Source: Prochlorococcus sp. AG-363-K07 (lineage in GTDB: Bacteria; Cyanobacteriota; Cyanobacteriia; PCC-6307; Cyanobiaceae). Taken from it: a stretch of DNA of 64,000 nt. Shown piece by piece: positions 8,375 through 15,130 of the stretch (position 1 is the first letter of the stretch; each line of letters starts with the position of its first letter). Position numbers and translations under genes: made by a program. Under the pieces are notes generated by a model. The model was not told where the DNA came from and did no database searches. It was given only the letters and a program-made list of their open reading frames with translations. The stretch lies in the NCBI GenBank assembly GCA_003280225.1, contig QCFO01000003.1, positions 1-64,000 of the forward strand, in the 5' to 3' direction.

Positions 8375-8388
8375 TCATTAATTAATGA
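8375..8388. promoter_or_regulatory. 14-bp perfect palindrome between dedA-like gene and futC
   Basis: TCATTAATTAATGA is its own reverse complement. It lies about 70 bases upstream of the VTT-protein start and 234 bases upstream of the transporter ATPase. AT-rich palindromes arise by chance at this base composition, so this is only a candidate operator. Confidence 0.25.
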
Positions 8389-8425
8389 CATGAATTCTCT
8401 ATAGACGTTTGCCAATTAAAAGAAA

Positions 8426-8438
8426 GTGATTTATCTGA
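8426..8438 (+). promoter_or_regulatory. candidate operator half-matching the crp-upstream repeat
   Basis: GTGATTTATCTGA here shares its first ten bases (GTGATTTATC) with the inverted repeat TGTGATTTATCACA at 11569-11582, upstream of the Crp-family gene. It lies about 185 bases upstream of the iron-transporter ATPase. The right arm is degraded, so binding is speculative. Confidence 0.3.
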
Positions 8439-8621
8439 GATTAGATCTACATTTTTACTTGTATAAATTGTTACATGCTTTTGCCTCATGCGTCACCTAG
8501 CTCTAAGGCCTTTTGTGTGCCCTTTTGAGGGAAAATAGTGGAACAACGCTTTTGCATGCTGAGGTCTTTGGACTTTGGCCGATACACGGTTTTTTAATTA
8601 AATTGTCTGGCTCAACATATT

Positions 8622-9686
8622 TTGACCAACACTAAATTACAAATTCAAGACTTGTGGCACAAGTATCCTTCTAACAAAGGAACTACTTGGACAATCCAGG
8701 CATTAAATCTGTCTCTAGAGAAAGGAGAACTGGTTGGATTACTAGGTCCTTCTGGATGTGGAAAAACAACTTTGCTTCGCTCAATTGCTGGGTTTGAAAA
8801 GCCTTCACAGGGCAGAATCATGATTGATGATTCTGTTGTTTCCAGCTCAGATTTTTCCTTGCCTCCTGAGAGAAGAGGGGTTGGTATGGTTTTCCAAGAT
8901 TACGCCTTGTTTCCCCATCTCAACGCCTGGCAAAATATCTGTTTTGGTTTAAGAAAGGGACAAGACAAAGAACGTGCAGAATGGTTGATTGATCTATTAG
9001 GTCTAAGGTTATTTAAGTACAGGTTTCCTCATCAACTTTCAGGTGGACAAAAACAACGTTTGGCTCTTGCTAGAGCTTTAGCTCCAGGAAATTCAATAGT
9101 GGTTTTAGACGAGCCCTTTTCAAATTTGGATGTGGAAGTGCGACTTAGATTAAGAAGTCAGCTCTCTAGTGTTCTTAGCAGTTGTTCAGCCAGCGCAATA
9201 CTTGTTACTCATGATCCGGAGGAAGCTCTAGCAATATGTGATCGAGTAGCTGTTATGTCTGACGGACAATTGCATCAATGTTCCAAACCAGCAGACATAG
9301 TGCATCAGCCAGCAACTGCTTTTGTTGCAAGATTTGTTTTACAGAGAAATGTTATACCAGTTTCAACTAATGGGACTTGTTTAAAGACACCTCTAGGAGA
9401 CTTGTCTAACCCCTGTACTTTAAAATCTTTCAAACCTAATCAGCTTATCCTTGATGAGCAATCACTAGAAGTGATTAAAGACCCCAAAGGTAAAGCAATA
9501 GTTGATGGGCGAGAGTTCCACGGGACACATTGGCACCTCAGAGTGAAGTTAGATTCTTATGTTTTTAGGGTTTGGCATCCATTAGAAAATCCTTTATTGC
9601 CAGGGCAGAATTGTGTTGTTTCATTCAACCGAGATGATATTGGTTTGCTTTTCCCGGGCTGCATTAAGTGCCCATTGAGTCAGTAA
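8622..9686 (+). CDS. futC: FutC-like iron(III) ABC transporter ATP-binding protein
   Basis: Cytoplasmic ATPase of a ferric-ion importer of the Fut/Afu class. It has Walker A GPSGCGKT (42-49), Q-loop FQDYALFPHL (91-100), signature LSGGQKQR (139-146), Walker B VLDEPF (161-166) and H-loop histidine 197 (VTHDPEEA). Residues from about 230 form a TOBE-like regulatory tail. The start is TTG 8622. No permease or binding protein lies beside it; in related genomes those map elsewhere. Assignment to iron rather than spermidine or sulfate rests on the FQDYALFPHL sequence type and on neighbouring ferritins and flavodoxin. Confidence 0.78.
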   Translation: MTNTKLQIQDLWHKYPSNKGTTWTIQALNLSLEKGELVGLLGPSGCGKTTLLRSIAGFEKPSQGRIMIDDSVVSSSDFSLPPERRGVGMVFQDYALFPHLNAWQNICFGLRKGQDKERAEWLIDLLGLRLFKYRFPHQLSGGQKQRLALARALAPGNSIVVLDEPFSNLDVEVRLRLRSQLSSVLSSCSASAILVTHDPEEALAICDRVAVMSDGQLHQCSKPADIVHQPATAFVARFVLQRNVIPVSTNGTCLKTPLGDLSNPCTLKSFKPNQLILDEQSLEVIKDPKGKAIVDGREFHGTHWHLRVKLDSYVFRVWHPLENPLLPGQNCVVSFNRDDIGLLFPGCIKCPLSQ

Positions 9687-9700
9687 TAAACTAGCTATAT

Positions 9701-9838
9701 TTACTTAAGGGAACACTTACACTTTCCTCCCTTCCATTTCGAACATTTGCTTTTTTTGCATGACTTCTTTTTTTTGTGCCTAGGCGCTTTGCCTGGATCA
9801 TAATGATCGGTTTTATAAAGTCCAAGTGGTTCAGACAT
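9701..9838 (-). CDS. small Cys/Lys-rich protein, possibly metal-binding
   Basis: ATG 9838 to TAA 9701 encodes 45 residues. After MSEPLGLYKTDHYDPGK come a run of lysines (residues 22-25) and four cysteines at 27, 32, 40 and 42 (C-x4-C-x7-C-x-C) embedded in Lys, Ser and Gly. His12 and His21 could also ligate metal. The protein is very basic. It lies tail to tail with futC and divergent from ferritin 1, inside the iron region. A metallothionein-like or metallochaperone role is inference from composition and context; an RNA or DNA binder is an alternative. No known family is recognised. Confidence 0.6.
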   Translation of the reverse strand: MSEPLGLYKTDHYDPGKAPRHKKKKSCKKSKCSKWKGGKCKCSLK

Positions 9839-9895
9839 TTACTTCAAAGCTAGACTTGCTTTTGAATCTCATTCTCAGTATATATAATCTTTTCC

Positions 9896-9907
9896 TGTAA
9901 TTATCAC
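9896..9907 (+). promoter_or_regulatory. candidate operator upstream of ferritin 1
   Basis: TGTAATTATCAC resembles TGTGATTTATCACA at 11569, with one substitution and one base fewer in the centre. It lies 78 bases before the ferritin start, a sensible position for a regulator site. Evidence is similarity of short AT-rich strings only. Confidence 0.25.
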
Positions 9908-9984
9908 TTTTAATTCCACTTGTTTACAGTTCTTGTATCATTTGGCACATACACTTCCCTTTAATTTTACAGTAAATTTTAAGG

Positions 9985-10554
9985 ATGATGTTTTTCAGTA
10001 GAAACATGACTACGACTAAAGAGATCTCATTAAATGTTGCTAAGGGGCCGTCAGGTCGAGCGATGGCCGAGCCGATGCAGGCTGAGTTGGTCGATGCAAT
10101 TAGTCAACATTTAACTATGGAGAGAAGAGCTAGCGCCCAATATTTTGCTAACTCCATATGGTTTTCTGAGCGAGAGCTTCGGGGATTTGCTAATTTCTTT
10201 CAGAATGAAAGTAAATCTGAGCAGGCACATGCGCAGCTTTTTTCGGAATATTTAATAGCTAGAGGACAATCAGTAGTATTAGAGCCACTTCCTAATCCAA
10301 ATCAAAACTGGAAATGCATAGAAGATATTTTTGCTGCTTCTTTTCAGATGGAAGCTGATGTCACTACATCATTACATCAACTTTATTCTATGGCTGAGAG
10401 ATCTATAGACTTTAGAACTACTGTTTTCTTGGATCCAGTTATTCAGGGGCAGACATCATCCGAGGATGAGTTCGCTCACTTACTTGGTAGAGTTAGGTTT
10501 GCCGATAATCAACCTTCTGCAATATTAATTATAGATAATGAACTAAAGGCTTAG
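9985..10554 (+). CDS. ferritin, divergent at the third metal site
   Basis: A 189-residue four-helix ferritin for iron storage. Ferroxidase ligands are visible: Glu46 (TMERRAS), Glu79 and His82 (EQAHAQ) and Glu123 (QMEADV). The segment that normally reads WFVxEQxEEE is here DPVIQGQTSSEDE (150-162): the conserved tryptophan and most site-C glutamates are gone, while Gln154 and Glu160 remain. Iron transit from the ferroxidase centre may be altered. AAGG sits just before ATG 9985; ATG 9988 or ATG 10006 are alternative starts, the last giving a more typical length. A second, canonical ferritin lies at 11634. Confidence 0.88.
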   Translation: MMFFSRNMTTTKEISLNVAKGPSGRAMAEPMQAELVDAISQHLTMERRASAQYFANSIWFSERELRGFANFFQNESKSEQAHAQLFSEYLIARGQSVVLEPLPNPNQNWKCIEDIFAASFQMEADVTTSLHQLYSMAERSIDFRTTVFLDPVIQGQTSSEDEFAHLLGRVRFADNQPSAILIIDNELKA

Positions 10555-10559
10555 TAAAA

Positions 10560-10841
10560 CTAATAGGGCTTTATATCTATTGGTCGCCTACTTATTTCAA
10601 TAAGATAGTCAATTGAAAGATTATCAAATATAGATTTACTTTTAAAGTTCAAAGCTAATTTTAGTATTTCACTTCTCCGCCTTTCTAGTAAGCACTTTTC
10701 ACTATTTAGTCTGCTTAATAAGGATTTATCCTTCGAGTATGCTAATGAAGAATTTATTCTTTCGCATCTATATCTGATTGAACTAGTTTCTCTTGAAAGA
10801 GAGCCAATCAAACTAAATGCTGAAATCTTATTTGATTTCAT
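10560..10841 (-). CDS. small basic hypothetical protein downstream of the Crp-family gene
   Basis: 93 residues from ATG 10841, rich in Ser, Arg, Lys and Leu. A likely helical centre (SLLSRLNSEKCLLERRRSE) could form a coiled coil. It follows the regulator gene by 11 bases on the same strand, so it is probably co-transcribed, and ends five bases from the convergent ferritin 1. I cannot name a family. The tight spacing is the best argument that it is real. Confidence 0.5.
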   Translation of the reverse strand: MKSNKISAFSLIGSLSRETSSIRYRCERINSSLAYSKDKSLLSRLNSEKCLLERRRSEILKLALNFKSKSIFDNLSIDYLIEISRRPIDIKPY

Positions 10842-10852
10842 TGTTGATTTCG

Positions 10853-11446
10853 CTAAGCGACTAATTCTGAGCCTTCGATTAAGGTTGGGGCAACTCTAAG
10901 TATCTGTTCATTAGAAGGAACCACTAAAAGTTCTGCCGAACGAAGTCTTGATATTAGTCGCGTCGAAGTAACCCTTGTTGACCCTATTAATTCACCTATC
11001 CTTTCGTGAGTAAGCCTAAATGGTAGGTGACACCAGTCCCCACATCTTTTCCCCAATCTGTTTACTAGAAGAGCAATGAGAGCTTGAAGTCTCTGTTCTG
11101 CACTGCCTAAGTGCCTAATTCTTAGAAGTTGTAGGGTCCATTCGTTCACTGCGTCAAAACCACCACTTTCGTTGGGCTCAGCGTTGCTTATAAAAAGAAG
11201 TGGTGTCAAAGCTTCCACACATACACCTTCACTACAAAGTCTGTCTGTTTGGAGTTGATCACCAGCTTGAAGAAAAGCAAGAGTCATCCCTTCGGTTTCC
11301 TCACATGGGCAGTACACACGTGCTATGCCTTCATGTACGTGAATACATCCCTCATTTGAGGAGTGACTCGGATTAATTAGTACTGATTGACCAGTTGGCA
11401 TTCGAACTGCACTAGTTAAATCTTCGTGAAAGGACCGAAAAGTCAT
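10853..11446 (-). CDS. Crp/Fnr-family transcription regulator, cysteine-rich
   Basis: 197 residues: an N-terminal cupin-like sensor domain (about 15-100), a dimer helix (101-130) and a winged helix (145-172) with recognition helix around RVTSTRLISRLR. Cyclic-nucleotide phosphate-cassette residues are not evident. Seven cysteines occur (34, 46, 48, 71, 76, 135, 139), including C46-P-C48, which hints at redox or metal sensing. It lies between two ferritin genes, so iron or oxidative control is the simplest hypothesis. A TGTGAT/ATCACA inverted repeat about 125 bases upstream suits autoregulation. Confidence 0.85.
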   Translation of the reverse strand: MTFRSFHEDLTSAVRMPTGQSVLINPSHSSNEGCIHVHEGIARVYCPCEETEGMTLAFLQAGDQLQTDRLCSEGVCVEALTPLLFISNAEPNESGGFDAVNEWTLQLLRIRHLGSAEQRLQALIALLVNRLGKRCGDWCHLPFRLTHERIGELIGSTRVTSTRLISRLRSAELLVVPSNEQILRVAPTLIEGSELVA

Positions 11447-11568
11447 TTGAAGATATAGACCTTCTTGAGAACTTCTCTCAACCTAAACCAACCATGCCCT
11501 TTTTTGCAAGCGATTCTCAATAGCAATAGTTCTGTTGAGATTTTTCTTTCTATTGATATATGAATATG

Positions 11569-11582
11569 TGTGATTTATCACA
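11569..11582. promoter_or_regulatory. Crp/Fnr-like inverted repeat upstream of the regulator gene
   Basis: TGTGATTTATCACA has 6-base arms TGTGAT and ATCACA around TT. It resembles the E. coli CRP half-sites TGTGA/TCACA but with tighter spacing. It lies in the 187-base gap between ferritin 2 (its 3' end) and the start of the Crp-family gene. Related strings occur at 8426 and 9896. Confidence 0.45.
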
Positions 11583-11633
11583 TGTCGGATTTAATTTGTT
11601 TTCTTACAGGCATAAACGATTTGTGGATTGGAC

Positions 11634-12149
11634 TTATCGGCCAGGTCCTCCTTTGACGGTTGAGAGGGCAGTCCCATCAAGAAATTGTTGGTCTAATAAA
11701 AGTAGAGCCGCACTGTTATCTCCTGCGAGCCGAAGTCTTTTGCGTACAAACCTTGCTTCGGCTTCCTCTTGAAGCTGTTCTGCTACAAACCAATCAAGCA
11801 TTGCTGTTGCGCTTCTTTCTCCAGCTTTCTCGGCGATTGAGTAGATTCGATTTATGGAAGCAGTCACTGCCTGCTCCATTTCGTAAACCGCATCGAATAT
11901 TGCCTGTGCTGAAGTCCAGCTCCGCTGTGGAGCTTCTACACTAGGTAATTCTACCTGTTCGTCACAATCGACTAAATATCCAATAAGTCTATCTGCATGT
12001 CCTCTTTCTTCCTGACTCTTCGTTTGCATATAACTAGAAAAGCCTGCTAAGTCACGCTCCCGTAACCATATGGACATCGCCAGATAAGTATGACTGGCTT
12101 GGAATTCACATGAGAGATGGTTGTTTATTGCTCTTGTAAGTTCTTGCAT
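11634..12149 (-). CDS. ferritin, canonical ferroxidase and site C
   Basis: A 171-residue iron-storage ferritin. Ferroxidase ligands are Glu15 (CEFQASH), Glu48 and His51 (QEERGH), Glu92 (YEMEQAV) and Gln125, and site-C glutamates follow in DWFVAEQLQEE (119-129). The W-F-V-x-E-Q motif of bacterial ferritins is intact, unlike the first ferritin at 9985. ATG 12149 is the start. The gene lies upstream of the Crp-family regulator on the same strand with a 187-base gap, so co-transcription is uncertain. Confidence 0.95.
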   Translation of the reverse strand: MQELTRAINNHLSCEFQASHTYLAMSIWLRERDLAGFSSYMQTKSQEERGHADRLIGYLVDCDEQVELPSVEAPQRSWTSAQAIFDAVYEMEQAVTASINRIYSIAEKAGERSATAMLDWFVAEQLQEEAEARFVRKRLRLAGDNSAALLLLDQQFLDGTALSTVKGGPGR

Positions 12150-12293
12150 TCTTTTAAGGTAACGCCATAAAAATTACTGTATATAATCAAAACCGAGGAT
12201 AAAAATAATTGTAAATTAAATTTTTTATAGAGTTTCACTTTTAGGAAATTAGCTCAGAATAACAGCATTGAACAATAAATTATCAGAAATAAA

Positions 12294-13055
12294 TTGACCT
12301 CTAACTCTACCTATAACTCACAGCTTTTCAACAACATTTGCAATTATCTCCCTGTTGTTCATGAAAATATTCCCCAGATAGTTGTGATAATGGGTGCTCT
12401 AGGGGACTTTGACAGTATCGAGTATGGTCAATTATTAATGAGGAACCATAAAGCAATTATAGATTCTCAATACAAAATGATAATTGCTGGTATTGGTAAT
12501 GAGGAAAGCCGAAAGCAATATTGCTCGTATACTAAGGTACCAGAGGAATCATTGTTTATCCTTAAAGATAATAATTTGCATAACCTGCTAAATCTTAGTT
12601 CTGGTTTGCAGAAATTCCATAATCCATATATAAATTTACTTCTAATGTGCCTAGGAATCGAATCCCCAGGTACATTAAAAGAAGTTATAAGAGGATATTT
12701 AGGTGATCCTGTAGCCAAGAATCTTTTCACATCAAATGATCAAATATCAATAGCCAACTGTATTAAGTTTAAAGCCTCATTATTTAATTGGATAGGAAAG
12801 GATAATACATTAAGACCTTTTGAATTAGCAACCCTAAGGCTGTTAAATTTGGTTGAAGTACTCTCGAATTGGATAATCTATATGCCATATATTCAATATC
12901 TAACTCAAAGAGGAGGTACATTCATTTTTAATGATCAAAATAATCTTATTTACTCGCATTCTTCTAGCGCTCTCTTAGACTATTCACAGACTATGTCCAA
13001 CCCTTTACAATACCTTGATAGGCTCATAATCAATTCATCAGATTCTATGGGATAA
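12294..13055 (+). CDS. AhpC/TSA (peroxiredoxin-like) family protein
   Basis: 253 residues starting at TTG 12294. The N-terminal half has a thioredoxin-like fold pattern of the cyanobacterial peroxiredoxin-like group: GALGDFDSIEYGQLL, then GIGNEESRKQYCSYTKVPEE with one cysteine, and LLNLSSGLQ. The C-terminal half carries RPFELATLRLLN and YLTQRGGTFIF, seen in the same full-length cyanobacterial family as I remember it. The single Cys in QYCSYT is not in the classical peroxidatic PxxxTxxC context, so peroxidase activity is unproven. Placement among iron-storage genes suggests oxidative-stress duty. Confidence 0.72.
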   Translation: MTSNSTYNSQLFNNICNYLPVVHENIPQIVVIMGALGDFDSIEYGQLLMRNHKAIIDSQYKMIIAGIGNEESRKQYCSYTKVPEESLFILKDNNLHNLLNLSSGLQKFHNPYINLLLMCLGIESPGTLKEVIRGYLGDPVAKNLFTSNDQISIANCIKFKASLFNWIGKDNTLRPFELATLRLLNLVEVLSNWIIYMPYIQYLTQRGGTFIFNDQNNLIYSHSSSALLDYSQTMSNPLQYLDRLIINSSDSMG

Positions 13056-13144
13056 GAAATGATTTATTTATATCGAGCTATAGAAAGAAATATTATAAAG
13101 CCAAGGAACTATATTTGTTGGATGACAGAAACCTCTTTTTATCA

Positions 13145-13351
13145 ATGAGACGTATACCCTGTTGTAATTGTGGAAGTCTTGATCAATTTGCTGACAGAGC
13201 ATTAGCTGGCAGATTGGTTTGTAGAAATTGCGGAAAACCGGTTCCTCTAAATTCAAGATCAATGCTATCATCAGGATCAAAAAGCAGAAATAATATTGGT
13301 TTTTATCTAATAGTTGCGATAGTCATATTTATCATTGTTTTGTCACTTTGA
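13145..13351 (+). CDS. small zinc-ribbon protein with C-terminal membrane anchor
   Basis: From ATG 13145, 68 residues: MRRIPCCNCGS, a second cysteine pair in LVCRNCGKP (a CxxC...CxxC zinc ribbon of about 30 residues), then a serine-rich linker and one hydrophobic helix at the C-terminus (FYLIVAIVIFIIVLSL). A TTG ten codons upstream would give 78 residues. A zinc-ribbon on a tail anchor suggests a membrane-attached regulatory or scaffold protein. It ends three bases before the convergent ABC ATPase gene. Confidence 0.65.
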   Translation: MRRIPCCNCGSLDQFADRALAGRLVCRNCGKPVPLNSRSMLSSGSKSRNNIGFYLIVAIVIFIIVLSL

Positions 13352-13354
13352 CTA

Positions 13355-14164
13355 TTAATCTTTTGTTTCCCTTGTGGCGTTGGGCAAAAGATACCATGTA
13401 TCCTGGAATCTTTTTAGTTTAACAGGTGTATCATATAACTCAGATAGATTCTTTGAATTTAGAATCGAGTGTACACTCCCTACTTTAAATATTTTTCTAT
13501 TTTTAAGTAGTACCACATTTGATATCTCATTGATAATTGTATCAACATTATGTGTAACGTGTAATAAAGTTAGGCCCTTTAAGCTTAATTTGCTTAGTAG
13601 TGCAAGTAGTTGATGTTTTGCACGTATATCAAGATTAGATGTCGGCTCATCTAGGACAAGTATCCTTGGATTATTAACCATTGCTCTTGCAATTAATAAC
13701 AGACGTTTCTCTCCATCTGATATGTTAAAAAACTCCTTCTGTTGTAATTCTTCCAAATTAAAGTAATTTAGTAGAGTTATAATATGAGAGATTTGTTTCA
13801 TTGAGAGGTTTCCTTCCTCTACTGTATTGCTTCCAATAAATCCTGACCCTACAACCTGCCAACCCTTGGTATTGGTTCTGATCCGAGAAATAAACTCGTT
13901 GGAAACAAATCCGATATTTTGTCGAATATCCTTTAATCCAAAATGATCAGTATCTAGTAACCTGAAATGTGAATCTGATTTGACTACTGGATAAATAGAC
14001 CTATCGATTAAGCGAATAAGAGTGCTTTTCCCGGAACCATTAGGGCCTAGTATAACAGTATTTTGTGAGAAGTATAATTTAAGAGTAAGGCCCTCTAAAA
14101 TTCTTTCTCCATTTATAAATGTATCGACATTTAAAATATCTAGCCATTTTTTATTATTTACCAT
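13355..14164 (-). CDS. orphan ABC-type ATPase (YlmA/ModF-like)
   Basis: A 269-residue ABC ATPase with Walker A GPNGSGKST (40-48), a degenerate signature ISDGEKR in place of LSGGQ, Walker B ILVLDEPTSNLD and H-loop HVTHN. The Q-loop position reads VSNEF, without glutamine. No permease gene is nearby and no membrane segment is present. Related stand-alone ATPases include YlmA and the ModF type. It lies just upstream of the zinc-ribbon gene end and 89 bases downstream of flavodoxin on the same strand. Substrate and role are unknown. Confidence 0.75.
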   Translation of the reverse strand: MVNNKKWLDILNVDTFINGERILEGLTLKLYFSQNTVILGPNGSGKSTLIRLIDRSIYPVVKSDSHFRLLDTDHFGLKDIRQNIGFVSNEFISRIRTNTKGWQVVGSGFIGSNTVEEGNLSMKQISHIITLLNYFNLEELQQKEFFNISDGEKRLLLIARAMVNNPRILVLDEPTSNLDIRAKHQLLALLSKLSLKGLTLLHVTHNVDTIINEISNVVLLKNRKIFKVGSVHSILNSKNLSELYDTPVKLKRFQDTWYLLPNATRETKD

Positions 14165-14253
14165 TATTTAGACTAGGCACGAAGTATTAATATCAACTAT
14201 ATCTTTATAGATCTTACTTTAGATAGATCTTATATTGTTGTTTTAAGAGTAAT

Positions 14254-14772
14254 TTACAAACCTATTTCATTTTTCAATTGAGTTGCCCAACGTTCCAATC
14301 GTTCATCTGACAAGTCTGATTCGCTGTCCTCATCTAATGGTAGTCCGCAAAACGAATCGCCTATAACACTTTTAGATTCCCCGAAGGTGTAATTATCCTT
14401 ACTTACGTATCCAACCATGGTTGCACCTGCCTTTACAAAGTATGAATGGAGTTCTTCAATAGCATCGCAGAAATTTTCTGTATACGTTGAGGAATCACCC
14501 AATCCAAAGATTGCTACTTTTTTCCCAAAAAGGTTAAGTTCACCTATATCCTCTAACATTTCATCCCAAGCTGTACCTGATCTGTCAAAGTCAGCTCCTG
14601 TGTTCCATGTAGGTATTCCGCAAATAATACCTTCTAATGTTTCCATTTCACTGACATCCGACAGATCTGCTAAATCGACTGGAGCCTGAGCATTTGGCAG
14701 CATTGAATGTAATCTTTCAGCTATATCCTCTGTTTTACCGGTTGTAGTGGCGAAAAAAATGCCTACAGTCAT
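14254..14772 (-). CDS. isiB: flavodoxin
   Basis: A 172-residue long-chain flavodoxin carrying FMN. It replaces ferredoxin as electron acceptor of photosystem I under iron shortage. The FMN phosphate loop is TTTGKTED (9-16). IPTWNTGADFDRSGTAWDE supplies the first isoalloxazine-stacking loop, and GLGDSSTYTENFCDA the second. The protein is strongly acidic, as usual. A perfect 14-base palindrome lies 72 bases upstream of ATG 14772 and could be a Fur-type site. Confidence 0.97.
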   Translation of the reverse strand: MTVGIFFATTTGKTEDIAERLHSMLPNAQAPVDLADLSDVSEMETLEGIICGIPTWNTGADFDRSGTAWDEMLEDIGELNLFGKKVAIFGLGDSSTYTENFCDAIEELHSYFVKAGATMVGYVSKDNYTFGESKSVIGDSFCGLPLDEDSESDLSDERLERWATQLKNEIGL

Positions 14773-14843
14773 GATTTGATTAATATTAGAAGCAATAATC
14801 TATTCTTATTCTAAAACTTCCGAACGTGAAGTAAGGTGAAAAC

Positions 14844-14857
14844 TATCATATATGATA
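14844..14857. promoter_or_regulatory. possible Fur-type palindrome upstream of flavodoxin
   Basis: TATCATATATGATA is a perfect palindrome 72 bases before the flavodoxin start. Its arms contain ATCAT/ATGAT, which resembles the cores of Fur boxes (GATAAT repeats). Flavodoxin is a known Fur target in cyanobacteria. Assignment is by resemblance and position only. Confidence 0.4.
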
Positions 14858-14967
14858 AATTATACATAGTAATGATACAGAAGTACTTTATAAAATTCAT
14901 ATGACCAGTATTAGTGAGTCTGAGTTGATTTAGGGACATTCAATGTGGTGAAAGGAATAACCTATTC

Positions 14968-15078
14968 TTACTGTCCCAATCGAGCCGCCCAAAACTCGTA
15001 AAGCTGGTAGCTAGACCATAAAAATATTCCTAAAAATGCCCAGTTCATCCAAGCGGGTCGATTTTGATTTTGTTGCAT
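14968..15078 (-). CDS. 36-residue single-span membrane protein
   Basis: ATG 15078 to TAA 14968 encodes MQQNQNRPAWMNWAFLGIFL followed by WSSYQLYEFWAARLGQ. It has one aromatic-rich membrane helix with a short polar N-terminus. The aromatic-rich, well-ordered layout suggests a genuine small thylakoid or plasma-membrane protein. It lies 52 bases downstream of the Rieske oxygenase on the same strand and could share its transcript. No family name can be given. Confidence 0.6.
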   Translation of the reverse strand: MQQNQNRPAWMNWAFLGIFLWSSYQLYEFWAARLGQ

Positions 15079-15130
15079 GGATATCTGTAGCAATATAAAA
15101 ATTGTATCAGGAATATATTAGATTTTCCAG

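Larger units (their letters stand above)
8305..8621. other. gene-poor gap of about 317 bases before futC
   Basis: The gap holds the palindrome at 8375 and the operator-like string at 8426, which are listed separately. A CCCT/AGGG hairpin near 8520 has no T-run. A leftward 35-codon ORF around 8385-8495 has no support beyond an ATG and is not called. Promoters for the VTT gene (leftward) and futC (rightward) must lie here. Confidence 0.45.

Noticed and set aside
8395-8500. 35-codon leftward ORF in the futC leader
   Set aside because: No ribosome site, no helix, no family hint; shorter than expected noise in AT-rich DNA.
11560-11772. Rightward ORF of 70 residues overlapping ferritin 2
   Set aside because: Antisense to the well-supported ferritin; the region also contains the operator-like repeat.
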